From CAYUNW01 sp964446235 (GTDB lineage: Bacteria > Patescibacteriota > Microgenomatia > 2-02-FULL-39-11), in the NCBI GenBank assembly GCA_964446235.1, contig CAYUNW010000009.1, positions 1 to 33,886 on the forward strand: a DNA stretch of 33,886 nucleotides, in the 5' to 3' direction. Position 1 is the stretch's first letter. Each line of letters begins with the position of its first letter. The translations under genes and the position numbers were made by a program. Below are positions 15,003-24,068 of this stretch, in pieces. The notes under the pieces are model-generated. The model was not told where the DNA came from. It worked only from the letters and a program-made list of their open reading frames with translations, and did no database searches.

Positions 15003-17502
15003 TTTTTAAACCTTTTTGTTTTATATGCGATAAAATTTCTACCATTACTTCAGCCATTTGACCCTGATCAGGTATAGGAGGACCGATTATTGCTTTAAAT
15101 ACTGTATTGATTTGTCTTTGTTGAAGAGGTGGAAGGCTTAATCCAAAATGGTCATGCAAAAGTTTAGCTAATTCCGCAGATGGCAGACACTGCATAGCGG
15201 TTCTAAACATCTCCGAACGGTTTGTAGCTGACTGATACTGGAAAAGATGATCCAAAATCCGTAAATATCCTTCTGAATATCTTCCTCTGACTTCAGTAAG
15301 TTGTCTTGTAGATAAAAGATCAGTCGGTTCCAACTGTTTAGCATGTGCTATGCCTGGGCTTCGAATGTCATCTATAATTTCATCATATCTTCTTAAAGCG
15401 TTTAAAGTTGCTTCCCAAATACGTATCTTTCTTTGTTCTTTTTTCATAAAAGACTCAGGATCAGTCCCTTCTTGTTTGGCAAGAGTGGTTTGGAGTTGAA
15501 TTAGAGATTGGTGACGACGCCTTAAGGCAGCCTCAGCGCTTGATATTTTTCTTTCAAGTGCTACCTCTTGTCTCCTAATATCTTGATAAGTAGTCTTCTT
15601 AGCATCTCTTGTAGCAATCTTTCCTGCTAAATCTGCTTGTTGTTCAGAAACCTTTATATCTAGCGCTTCAATTCGTTTTTCTACTGCCTCTATGCTCAAT
15701 TTCTTTTGAGCTTGAAGGGTTTTGATTTCTTCTTGTTTCTTAAGAAAACTTTGAAGTGGAATCCAAGTTGCATTTGCTGTAAGCACAGCTGCTGCTCGAC
15801 GGCTGTTTAAACTCAGTAAGTCTTGATTAAATTGGGCATCTAGATCTTGTACATTTGCATTTCTTCCAGTTCTAGCTCTTTGCCAGTTCTCTCTTAAGGC
15901 TTTTTCTTCGGAACTGAACTGTTTTGCTACTTCATCAGCAGTAGGAACTTGCGCCAATACGGCTGCTTGATATAGAGCAAGTTCATTCGCGTAAGTCTGT
16001 GTTCCTTGAATACTTTGGATTTGTTGATCGTAACGGTTAGCTATTCTTTGTACTTCGGTAACAAGACCACCTCTTTGCTGTGTAAGTACCTGTAATGATC
16101 TTTCTACGGTATTAACGGCCAACTGAGCCTCTTCGTAAATGGTTTTTGCATGAGTTACTTCACCTTGTTTGCGTTGTGCTTTTAATGCTTCGATTTTTTC
16201 CTCATGTTCAGCAATTTCACCTTTCACTGCTGGGATACTACCACTGGCTTCTTTACCTTTTAGCTTATCAATCTTTCCTTGGGTTTCGGCCAGCTTTTTA
16301 GCTTTTACTTTTTCGCCCGTTGTCGATTGACTGGCCTCAGCTATTCTTTGTTGTAAAGTTTCTATTGCTTTTGGAGTATTCGCCTGGTTTCTTGCGATTT
16401 CAGTCAAATATTTTTTTGAAAACGCTTCGATAGTTTGTCGTTGAGCTTCATACATAACCCATGTTAAGTGACCTTGATCGGTTAAGTTTAAATTACCACC
16501 AACACCTGGAGGCGCAGTACCAGCAGTTATTATTTCTTCAACTTTTTGATCACGTAATCTCATCCATTGAACCGCGATATCTTCCCTTGCTTGATTAGCA
16601 TTAACTATCTGTGCTTCTACTGGACGAAATTTTTCCCAGGGTGTAGCCGTTTGTAAATCAGCTAAATTCACACCTAATGCTTGGTAAAATTCATCTCTAG
16701 CACCTATGACGTCTTTTAGCAAAAAACTTTCTGCACCATGCTGATCCAATGCCGGATCGATATATTTCATATATGCCTGAATTTCTGGTGGTAATTTAGA
16801 AATATCTGCTTCAGCCCAATCTTTTAAATTAATTTTTACCGATTGATCACGCCAACGGGCGTTAAGTAATTTTGCCACACCTATAACCGGTAAACTTATC
16901 GGGAAAGTGGTAGTCACCCCAATTATCGCTAGAATTTTTTTATTTCTTGGGCTTAATATCCCATTTAATTGATGCCTGGTTAAAGTCAAATCTGTAGCGT
17001 CAGGACAATGTCGTTTAATATCCAGTACAATATCTCTTTGTAATTTGACCATTCTAATCATAGTTTCCTGTTCAATGATTGTTTGAGCAAAAGCCCATCC
17101 ATTTGCCGAATCAAGTAGCGTATCTTTTTTGTGTTCCCAAATTTCCAAAAATTGCTCTTGTGTATCGCTTAATTTTCCTCCACCTAAATCACGAAATTCA
17201 ATCATTTGAGAAGCAAATACTTCAAGTATTTCTTCATATTTTTCTCTCAAATCTGGTGTAATTTCCACATTTCCTAAGGCATTCATTCCAAACTCAGATT
17301 TTTTCAATACCAAATTATGATTTGTTTCTGAAGCTGATATAGTCTGTTGACCGGTTCCGTCTAAATCATGAGCAGTATCAAGCCCATGATCTGGATCAAC
17401 GCTGTGAAGGGTGGTTGAAGGAGTAACTTTTCTTCCCACCACAAGAAGTCTACCTAAAGCATCACGTAAACCAGATTGAGACTGTGGTATAGGATCAGAC
17501 AT
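14995..17502 (-). CDS. Hypothetical large coiled-coil protein
   Basis: 835 residues, no family recognised. Residues 1-70 are polar and likely disordered. Residues 80-180 are helical. One hydrophobic segment (about 190-210, LAIIGVTTTFPISLPVIGVA) could cross or dip into the membrane. From about 360 to 690 the sequence is dominated by long Gln/Lys/Glu/Ala helices with heptad-like spacing, consistent with an extended coiled coil. The C-terminal 130 residues look globular and helical. The protein is richer in Ala, Gln and Arg than its Lys/Asn/Ile-rich neighbours. An extended -10 candidate (17511-17519) ends eight bases before the ATG. Divergent from another unrecognised gene across 63 bases and overlapping a small gene downstream. 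Confidence 0.7.
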   Translation of the reverse strand: MSDPIPQSQSGLRDALGRLLVVGRKVTPSTTLHSVDPDHGLDTAHDLDGTGQQTISASETNHNLVLKKSEFGMNALGNVEITPDLREKYEEILEVFASQMIEFRDLGGGKLSDTQEQFLEIWEHKKDTLLDSANGWAFAQTIIEQETMIRMVKLQRDIVLDIKRHCPDATDLTLTRHQLNGILSPRNKKILAIIGVTTTFPISLPVIGVAKLLNARWRDQSVKINLKDWAEADISKLPPEIQAYMKYIDPALDQHGAESFLLKDVIGARDEFYQALGVNLADLQTATPWEKFRPVEAQIVNANQAREDIAVQWMRLRDQKVEEIITAGTAPPGVGGNLNLTDQGHLTWVMYEAQRQTIEAFSKKYLTEIARNQANTPKAIETLQQRIAEASQSTTGEKVKAKKLAETQGKIDKLKGKEASGSIPAVKGEIAEHEEKIEALKAQRKQGEVTHAKTIYEEAQLAVNTVERSLQVLTQQRGGLVTEVQRIANRYDQQIQSIQGTQTYANELALYQAAVLAQVPTADEVAKQFSSEEKALRENWQRARTGRNANVQDLDAQFNQDLLSLNSRRAAAVLTANATWIPLQSFLKKQEEIKTLQAQKKLSIEAVEKRIEALDIKVSEQQADLAGKIATRDAKKTTYQDIRRQEVALERKISSAEAALRRRHQSLIQLQTTLAKQEGTDPESFMKKEQRKIRIWEATLNALRRYDEIIDDIRSPGIAHAKQLEPTDLLSTRQLTEVRGRYSEGYLRILDHLFQYQSATNRSEMFRTAMQCLPSAELAKLLHDHFGLSLPPLQQRQINTVFKAIIGPPIPDQGQMAEVMVEILSHIKQKGLKIE

Positions 17503-17510
17503 ACATATTC

Positions 17511-17519
17511 AGATTAACA
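17511..17519 (-). promoter_or_regulatory. Extended -10 candidate of the coiled-coil gene
   Basis: TG-T-TAATCT on the minus strand, ending eight bases before the ATG at 17502. Confidence 0.35.
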
Positions 17520-17550
17520 TAGCTAAATAATAGAAACAAGCAGATGTAAA

Positions 17551-17559
17551 TGTTATAGT
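17551..17559 (+). promoter_or_regulatory. Extended -10 of the tail-anchored protein gene
   Basis: TG-T-TATAGT ending six bases before the ATG at 17566, so transcription would begin at about the start codon. Confidence 0.5.
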
Positions 17560-17565
17560 ATATAT

Positions 17566-19287
17566 ATGTCTGAAGGAATACCGATAAATATCAAACCACC
17601 CGAAATTCAAGTTAAACCAATAGAAACACCGCGCGCTCTTAATGCTGAACAATTACTATCTGAAAATCAACTTCAGTTAGTGTTTAACGACGGAATATCC
17701 CACCTTGAGGCTGCCAGTCAAATTCCAGGCTTTCAGTCTGTTGCTCTTGGAAGCATTCAAGAAGCAAGCGCTCATGCTCAAGCAGCAAAACAACATGCTG
17801 CCAGTCCTCAGCCAAATTCTGGAATAGAGGCAAGCTACGACCAACAAACCGGAGCATGGAGTATAAACTACGGCATAATCGGTGGTAAAACCAGAAGCGG
17901 ACGGCCTGATCAATTATATCCTGAAATGGTACGAGCCTTAGACGATCTATCACATGCTCAACTACCGGAGGACCAAAAAAAACTTCAAGAAGCAGCCGGT
18001 CAAGCTGCTTCTACACTTAAGAAACAACTTGAAGTAATCATAGCTGGACAAACCCCAATACCCTATGATGTATGGCAACAAACAATAGTGATGGCAAAAG
18101 CTAAGGAAGGTAAACCTGAAGATTATCAACCAACTCCGGAGGAACTTAGACAAGCCGAAATTGGTTTAATCGATGAAGGAATAAATTTCAATTTTGTCTG
18201 CGCAACAGAATCTGTACCAAATGTTTCACCAGCTTCTACTGAAACTTCTGACATTGAAGCTCAAGTAAATGAAGAATGGGTACGTATCCAAGAAGTTATC
18301 GTTGGTGAAGCAGTCAGAACCATAGGTCAAAAATTAGCTCTGCAATTAGAAGGTAAACCTGATGATCCACAATATGTCGAGCTGTTTGAAAGAAAAGATG
18401 GAGAAATTATTGGTATAAAGGTAGGGAAGGAAGCTGAACTAGCAAAAGCTTTGGAAAAACTGAATTCGACAGAATTCCAACCAGATACAACTATCACCCA
18501 ACTTGCTATGTTTGTCGGTGCTTATTATCGAGAAGGTATAGACGATGCTCAGAAAAAAAACCTAACAACAATGCTACATCACGTACTCACCCGTGATAAC
18601 CCAAATACCATAGAGGGGGTAAATAAAGATTATCTAGCACAACATGAACAGGCTATTCTTAATGATGCGAATAGATATGTGCATTTACTTGAAGGCGGAA
18701 AAATAGCATTTACTGATATAGATGAAGTGATAGTTGACATGGTTATCGCCGGTTCGGTGCAACATGCCGCCAGAGTCAAAAATGATGGGAAATTGCCGCC
18801 CGAAATCCAACAAACGCTAAACGAACTTAAAATTGACCATTTAAGACAGGAGAGAATTCTCTATCTTGCTTATCCCCGGGAAAATCCTGATGAAGCCAGA
18901 TTGAAAGAAAAAGATAAAAAAGGCAAAGGATATGCTGAATATTTTATGGAAAATACATTTGGGTTTGATCAGGAAATATTTAATGATCCAAATACGGTAA
19001 ATGATAAACTTCTCCAACAAGCCCTCACTGGTTTAGAAAAACATTGGGAAAAAACTCATGCACAGTCACCAGAAACTGAAAGAAAAATGCCGGAAAATCT
19101 AAAAACTTTTTATAGTCAATCACTGAAAGCCAATATTGATTTTGAAAAAATTAATAGAAAACACGGTTTGAAGGGGTTACCTTATATCATAATGGGTTTT
19201 GTTATGTTCATGCCTTCTCTTCAGGGTGTACTTGGAATGGGACTTGTCTCTGAAGAACAAGGCGGAGGAGGCGGTCAATCTCATTAA
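17566..19287 (+). CDS. Hypothetical protein with C-terminal membrane anchor
   Basis: 573 residues, no family recognised. The first 30 residues are Pro/Ile-rich. The body is mostly helical and soluble in character, with Ala/Gln-rich stretches (about 60-85 and 140-160). One hydrophobic segment lies at the very end (about 540-562, beginning GLPYIIMGFVMFM), followed by a short glycine-rich tail (GGGGGQSH). With no N-terminal signal, this is the layout of a tail-anchored protein facing the cytoplasm. The M50-like protease gene starts two bases after its stop codon, so they form one transcription unit; the protease could act on this anchor (inference). Composition resembles the divergent 835-residue protein, suggesting a shared system. 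Confidence 0.7.
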   Translation: MSEGIPINIKPPEIQVKPIETPRALNAEQLLSENQLQLVFNDGISHLEAASQIPGFQSVALGSIQEASAHAQAAKQHAASPQPNSGIEASYDQQTGAWSINYGIIGGKTRSGRPDQLYPEMVRALDDLSHAQLPEDQKKLQEAAGQAASTLKKQLEVIIAGQTPIPYDVWQQTIVMAKAKEGKPEDYQPTPEELRQAEIGLIDEGINFNFVCATESVPNVSPASTETSDIEAQVNEEWVRIQEVIVGEAVRTIGQKLALQLEGKPDDPQYVELFERKDGEIIGIKVGKEAELAKALEKLNSTEFQPDTTITQLAMFVGAYYREGIDDAQKKNLTTMLHHVLTRDNPNTIEGVNKDYLAQHEQAILNDANRYVHLLEGGKIAFTDIDEVIVDMVIAGSVQHAARVKNDGKLPPEIQQTLNELKIDHLRQERILYLAYPRENPDEARLKEKDKKGKGYAEYFMENTFGFDQEIFNDPNTVNDKLLQQALTGLEKHWEKTHAQSPETERKMPENLKTFYSQSLKANIDFEKINRKHGLKGLPYIIMGFVMFMPSLQGVLGMGLVSEEQGGGGGQSH

Positions 19288-19289
19288 AG

Positions 19290-19997
19290 ATGATAGTCCA
19301 ATTATTCATCCTTATGACAATTCTCATCCTTCTTTATATCTATTCCCGCAAATTTACCGCAAAATTCACGCAAATTACCCAGTTAATCAGTGTAAATCGA
19401 AAAATTTCCTTTTATACCATATCGTTTATTTTGCTTCCGGGTACAATAGTACATGAATTGTCTCATTTTTTGATGGCAACTATACTCCGGGTACCTACCG
19501 GTGAAATTTCGATTCTACCGGAAATCGAAAATGAAAAGGAAATCAGAGCGGGTAAAGTCATGCTCGGTAAAACAGACCCGATACGCATGGCTTTAATCGG
19601 AATCGCGCCAGTATTTTCCGGACTTTTATTTATCAACATTATAGGAAATTTATTTTTGGAAGACTTGTACGCTCAAATTATTAACCTGCAATTTAATGTG
19701 TTTATTGGAATTGGTCTTTATCTTTTATTTACCGTTTGTGTAACTATGTTTTCCAGTAAAAAAGATTTACAAAGCCTGGTATTTGCCGGACCGATTACTA
19801 TAATTTTTTTACTGATTTTCTACTTCAGTGGAATCAGGCTGACTTTTACCGAAGATTTTATCAACACCATCGGAAAACTGTTATATTCCACCAACGGTTA
19901 TCTTTTAATTGGTTTGATATTAAACCTTATTTTTTATCTTACGATTTTAATCTTAGAAAAAATAAGTCAATCTATAACAGTTGTTTTTAAAAGATAA
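19290..19997 (+). CDS. M50-like (site-2-protease type) membrane metalloprotease
   Basis: 235 residues, several hydrophobic segments (about 2-18, 41-66, 98-122, 135-155, 165-182, 208-228). A zinc motif H55-E-L-S-H59 lies inside the second segment (IVHELSHFLMA), as in intramembrane M50 proteases. A later MFSSKKDL (153-160) may supply the third metal ligand, Asp159, in the manner of the family's Asp-containing second motif; the N-x-x-P part is not conserved. It lacks a visible PDZ domain and is short. The gene follows the tail-anchored protein gene by two bases. Zinc metalloprotease is well supported by HExxH in a membrane context; assignment to the S2P group proper is moderate. Confidence 0.72.
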   Translation: MIVQLFILMTILILLYIYSRKFTAKFTQITQLISVNRKISFYTISFILLPGTIVHELSHFLMATILRVPTGEISILPEIENEKEIRAGKVMLGKTDPIRMALIGIAPVFSGLLFINIIGNLFLEDLYAQIINLQFNVFIGIGLYLLFTVCVTMFSSKKDLQSLVFAGPITIIFLLIFYFSGIRLTFTEDFINTIGKLLYSTNGYLLIGLILNLIFYLTILILEKISQSITVVFKR

Positions 19998-19999
19998 AT

Positions 20000-22900
20000 T
20001 TAAGAAGCAGTTGTTTTTACTGTTTGAACGGCAGTATAGGTCTGTTGAGAAGGTAACGATCCAACCGGTGTTACCGCTTCATCAGTCGTAAAAAACGAAG
20101 AGAGCGGGGAAGAGGTATCCTGAGTTTTACCGGAAGATTGAACATCATGACTTTCTTCATTTGGGTTTTGTTTTGTTTCTGTTTGCGTGTTTTGGCTTTG
20201 CATTTCTCCTATGACGGTGTGTGTTTCTGCGTTTAAATCTTGCATAGTTGCCTGGGATATTTGTTCTGTCTTATTTAATGATTGAGCGGTAGTTTTATCA
20301 TCTGGTTTATTTACTTCTGTAGCCTTTATCGGCTTTTCCGGTTTGGTTACGGAAAACGTCAGTTTTTCTCCGCTGTAATCTACAATGACTGTCCCTCCGC
20401 TTGTTAACTCTCCTTTAATCAGTATATTGGATATCTCATTTTCGACCAGTTTCTGAATAGCCCTTCTCAATGGTCTTGCGCCAAACACTGGATCATAACC
20501 GGCTTTACCTAAATATACTTTGGCATTATCAGTGATAGTTATAGTCACATTCTGTTCACGCAAAAGTTTCGCCAGACTTTTCACTTGAAGCTCAACTATG
20601 GATTGCATATGTTCTGCGTTTAAAGGACTGAAAACGACTACCTCGTCAAACCTGTTTATAAGTTCAGGCCGGAAAAACTTACGCAACTCATCCATAAGCT
20701 TATCATTAATCCTTGCTAAGGTTTCTTTCCTGCCCTGATCCTGTTTTTGCTCTTTATTGCTTTTTGCAAAAGGTATACCTTCTGTTAAATTTTCAATCTT
20801 ATCCCTAGTCCACACCTGATTCAACATGTCTTTTCTGGTCCAATAATAATCATCGGAAATTATCACTTCTTCTCCGGTAGGACGGAAAAAATGCGCCTGC
20901 CAGGATTTAACCGGAAATGAGATATTCGGTACGGTTTTCATTTCAGATGTGTTATTTTGAAGCTGAATATTTGTCTCTTTTTGATCAGGATTAACCAGTT
21001 TTTTATCCGGCAGGTCTGTGACTGTCCCGTTTTTGAAATAGTCAGCTAATAATCCTACTCTCCAGCTTTTACTCTGTTGGTTATCCCTAGTCCAAAACCT
21101 ATCCTCAAAAGAAACAGTTTCCACCCCTTGGGCTGATACGGCATATGTATCAAATCTGACTGTCGGTAGTTGATCTTCAGGTAAATCCGGTTTGGCGTTT
21201 ATAACTGTATGACCTTTGAAAAAAGTCAGTAATTTGCTCACTTTCCATTCTTTGGAAGTAGTGGCGGGGCGGAAGAATAAGACATCTTTTGCAGTGATGA
21301 TTTCCGAACCGTCTGATTTGACCAAATGGGAATCTATATCGTCTACAGGAAAATCTCCAATTCCTTCTTTTATCGTCGTACCGATAAAATAATCGTTCAA
21401 TAATATATCTTTCCATTCAGGCTCGCTTGGATTTTTGCTGTAAACATGGTTTTGGCAAAATACCAGTATTCTTCCGGTAGGGGATACAGCATAGCTAAAC
21501 TTAGGTTTTTTCTTGTCAACAATTTTGAAATCTTCTTTGCCTTTAAGCATTTCATCCTGGATTATCCCGCTGCCAAGATTTGACGTACAGATCACTATTG
21601 TATTTTTAAAAGAAATAGTATGTCCTTTATTATCAGTAAGCCTACCGTCATCTAAAAGTTGAATAAGAATGTTGAAAACGTCAGGATGGGCTTTCTCCAC
21701 CTCATCCAATAAAACCACCGAATAAGGTCTTCTTCTGACGGCTTCGGTCAGCTGTCCGCCCTCTTCATAGCCGACATATCCCGGAGGTGCCCCAATAAGT
21801 TTGGCTACTTCATGCTTTTCCATGTATTCCGTCATATCAAGCCTGACCATCATTTCCTCACTACCAAAAAGTATTTCCGCCAAAGCTTTGGCCAGTTCGG
21901 TTTTACCAACTCCGGTCGGACCCATAAAAATAAAGCTTCCAATAGGTCTTTTATTGGATTTAAGCCCTACCCTTCCTCTTCTAACCGCCTCGCTGACAGC
22001 CTTAACAGCGTCTTCTTGATTTATTAGCCTTTTATGTATGACATCTTCAAGATTTATAAGTTTTTCGGTTTCTTTTTCTGTCAGTTTTTGCACCGGTATA
22101 TTTGTCCAGCGGGACACTATATCAGCAATGATATTTGCATCTACAGAATTGGTTGTAGTTGATTTTTTGATCTGGTATTGATCCTTAAGTTGTTTCAATG
22201 AGTCTTCAGTTTCTTTTATTTCATACGAAAGTGATGACGCAGCAGAGGGATTTACTTTTTGAGCTTCCAAAAACTCTGCATTGAGTTTTTTGAGTTTTTC
22301 TTCTCCTGTTTTTATCTCCTCAGGAAGAGATATGGATGGTAGTCTAACAGAAGCAGCTGCTTCATCGATTAGATCAACTGCTTTATCAGGAAGAAAACGG
22401 TCGCTTATATACCTTTGTGACAATTTCACCGCTGCTTCAATAGCGTCATCTGCAATTTTAACCCTATGAAAAGCTTCGTATTTATCTTTCAATGAAGATA
22501 CCATATGAATAGCTATGTCTGCAGTTGGCTCTGCCACCAATACAGGTTGGAATCTTCTTTCAAGCGCCGGGTCTTTTTCGATATACTTGCGGTATTCTGT
22601 AATAGTTGTCGTTCCTATAGTTTGGAGCTCTCCTCTGGCTAGAGAAGGCTTTAAAATATTGGAAGCGTCCATAGTACCCTCGCCGCCACTACCGGCCCCA
22701 ACCATGTTATGCAACTCATCAATAAAAAGAATTACAGCCCCGCTTGTGGCCTTAACCTCTTTTATAAGATTTTTCAGTCTTTCCTCAAATTCACCTCTAT
22801 GTCTGGCGCCAGCAATTAGAGACATTAAATCAAGGGATAAAATTCTTTTATTTAAAAGTGTTTCCGGAACTTCATTTCTGGCAATTTTCTGTGCTAAACC

Positions 22901-23917
22901 TTCAACTATAGCTGTTTTACCTACTCCGGCATCTCCTATCAGACAAGGATTGTTTTTGCTTCTTCTGGATAAAATATGGATAATTCTTTCAATTTCCCAA
23001 CTTCTTCCAACTACTGGATCCAACTCTCCCAACGCTGCTTTAGCGGTTAAATCTTCCGCATATTGTTCCAAACAGGAGGTTTTTTTCTTCTCTTCTGCTG
23101 TAGCTTCGTCATCTTTTTTTCCTAATATTTTTTTACTTAAAACGTCGCTTTTGAGATTAAAACCGGCTAAGATTCTAGCAGCCAATCCTTCACCCTCCTG
23201 TGCTAAAGCCAGAAGAATATGTTCCGGAGATATAAAATCGTAACCTTCTTTTCTGGCTGATACTAAAGAAAGTTCCAAAACTCTTTTAACCCGTGGAGAA
23301 AAATGCGGTTGACCCGTAAAGTTTCCTGGTTTGATATTTTTTTCAATTTCTTTGGTTATTTCTGAAGGGACGATTTTGCATTCAGAAATCAGCTGGTAAA
23401 CACTGGAATCCTGAAGCAATCCAAATAAGACAAATTCCGTATCAACAAGAGATTGTTTTGTTGCCTTGGCTTTAACCACAGCTTGCATCAAAACAGCATT
23501 GGACCTTTGTGTCAATCTTGACAAAATATCCATACCTACCCTCTTAGACATATCTATTGAACCTCCGTTGTTGTTTTTGTTGTCTTTGGAGTCGGCTATT
23601 TTACCTGTCTGGTTTTGATTAATAGGCGGTAAGTTTTGATTTTGGGTGTTTTGTTGGTTTATTACCGTTTGCGGGTTGTTTGTATTATTTCCAGAAGAAA
23701 CAGACGGTCTACCGATACCGGAATAGGCCATGCCGGATGGGGGATTGCCGATACCGGAATAGGCCACAGGTTGGACAGAACTGATATTTTGTGGTTGTCC
23801 TTCTGTTTGCTCGTTAGTTATAATTGACGGATCTTGACCGGTTGTGTTTTTTGCTGTTTGATCAACGTTTTGGTCTTTTTTTAGATATTTGGAAAAGTTT
23901 AATAACTGACTCGGCAT
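20000..23917 (-). CDS. clpC: ClpC-type AAA+ unfoldase with repeat-bearing insertion in D2
   Basis: Unfolds and threads proteins, normally into ClpP. The frame is open to a GTG at 24037, but a strong promoter ending nine bases before the ATG at 23917 makes 1305 residues the likelier product. Numbering below is from 24037 (subtract 40). Order: disordered Asn/Gln-rich lead (41-160), Clp_N (about 165-300), D1 with Walker A GDAGVGKT (368-375) and Walker B FIDE (438-441), a short ClpC-like middle region (about 570-630, not the long ClpB one), D2 with Walker A GPTGVGKT (706-713), Walker B LLDE (776-779) and sensor 1 Asn820. Then comes an insertion of about 270 residues (836-1104) before FFRPELINRFDE (Arg finger Arg1129) and the small domain (GARPLRRAIQ). 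A 110-residue disordered Thr/Gln-rich tail ends the protein. ClpC normally has about 810-850 residues. Family certain; partner protease not in the window. Confidence 0.93.
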   Translation of the reverse strand: MPSQLLNFSKYLKKDQNVDQTAKNTTGQDPSIITNEQTEGQPQNISSVQPVAYSGIGNPPSGMAYSGIGRPSVSSGNNTNNPQTVINQQNTQNQNLPPINQNQTGKIADSKDNKNNNGGSIDMSKRVGMDILSRLTQRSNAVLMQAVVKAKATKQSLVDTEFVLFGLLQDSSVYQLISECKIVPSEITKEIEKNIKPGNFTGQPHFSPRVKRVLELSLVSARKEGYDFISPEHILLALAQEGEGLAARILAGFNLKSDVLSKKILGKKDDEATAEEKKKTSCLEQYAEDLTAKAALGELDPVVGRSWEIERIIHILSRRSKNNPCLIGDAGVGKTAIVEGLAQKIARNEVPETLLNKRILSLDLMSLIAGARHRGEFEERLKNLIKEVKATSGAVILFIDELHNMVGAGSGGEGTMDASNILKPSLARGELQTIGTTTITEYRKYIEKDPALERRFQPVLVAEPTADIAIHMVSSLKDKYEAFHRVKIADDAIEAAVKLSQRYISDRFLPDKAVDLIDEAAASVRLPSISLPEEIKTGEEKLKKLNAEFLEAQKVNPSAASSLSYEIKETEDSLKQLKDQYQIKKSTTTNSVDANIIADIVSRWTNIPVQKLTEKETEKLINLEDVIHKRLINQEDAVKAVSEAVRRGRVGLKSNKRPIGSFIFMGPTGVGKTELAKALAEILFGSEEMMVRLDMTEYMEKHEVAKLIGAPPGYVGYEEGGQLTEAVRRRPYSVVLLDEVEKAHPDVFNILIQLLDDGRLTDNKGHTISFKNTIVICTSNLGSGIIQDEMLKGKEDFKIVDKKKPKFSYAVSPTGRILVFCQNHVYSKNPSEPEWKDILLNDYFIGTTIKEGIGDFPVDDIDSHLVKSDGSEIITAKDVLFFRPATTSKEWKVSKLLTFFKGHTVINAKPDLPEDQLPTVRFDTYAVSAQGVETVSFEDRFWTRDNQQSKSWRVGLLADYFKNGTVTDLPDKKLVNPDQKETNIQLQNNTSEMKTVPNISFPVKSWQAHFFRPTGEEVIISDDYYWTRKDMLNQVWTRDKIENLTEGIPFAKSNKEQKQDQGRKETLARINDKLMDELRKFFRPELINRFDEVVVFSPLNAEHMQSIVELQVKSLAKLLREQNVTITITDNAKVYLGKAGYDPVFGARPLRRAIQKLVENEISNILIKGELTSGGTVIVDYSGEKLTFSVTKPEKPIKATEVNKPDDKTTAQSLNKTEQISQATMQDLNAETHTVIGEMQSQNTQTETKQNPNEESHDVQSSGKTQDTSSPLSSFFTTDEAVTPVGSLPSQQTYTAVQTVKTTAS
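20726..21532 (-). other. In-frame insertion in ClpC D2 carrying four degenerate repeats
   Basis: Residues 836-1104 (numbered from 24037). Four units share the pattern xxG, 20-21 residues, Trp, 8 residues, Phe, two residues, Gly, then Thr. The anchors are Gly855/Trp875/Phe884, Gly910/Trp931/Phe940, Gly971/Trp992/Phe1001 and, less complete, Gly1055/Trp1076 with Gly1087. Units 1-3 end in a DFP or DLP motif (895-897, 951-953, 1008-1010); units 3 and 4 share F/Y-W-T-R before the Trp. The flanks match ordinary ClpC on both sides and stay in frame, so this is not a sequencing frameshift. No domain family recognised. Confidence 0.8.
23712..23766 (-). repeat. Two-copy 19-base direct repeat in the clpC leader region
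   Basis: An identical 19-base unit occurs at 23712-23730 and 23748-23766 and encodes two copies of AYSGIG in the disordered N-terminal part of the ClpC-like protein. Probably a recent local duplication within a low-complexity linker. Confidence 0.8.
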
Positions 23918-23926
23918 CTTAGATTT

Positions 23927-23955
23927 AGTAAACCATGTGTAATAAATACTGTCAA
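23927..23955 (-). promoter_or_regulatory. clpC promoter (near-consensus, extended -10)
   Basis: On the minus strand: TTGACA (23950-23955), a 17-base spacer ending in TGG, TTTACT (23927-23932), then nine bases to the ATG at 23917. It lies inside the 40-codon extension that begins at GTG 24037 and so argues against that start. Confidence 0.65.
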
Positions 23956-24068
23956 GGATTACGTTTGTTTCACGATATTTTATATACTTCGGTAGTAATT
24001 TGTATCCAATTGGTATAGTTGCATTGTTTTTTTTCACATTTTACGCTAGTTTTATCGTGATTTAATTT

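Noticed and set aside
20726..21532. The ClpC insertion as a frameshift, intron or mobile element
   Set aside because: The frame continues through without stops, AAA+ sequence resumes exactly on both sides, and I see no terminal inverted repeats, intein splice residues (no Cys/Ser start with a His-Asn end at the borders) or endonuclease motif.
22515..23243. A 242-codon open frame on the plus strand opposite clpC
   Set aside because: It runs antisense to the D1 and Clp_N coding region, whose motifs are intact. Its Ser/Leu-rich translation has no domain pattern, as expected of an antisense shadow.
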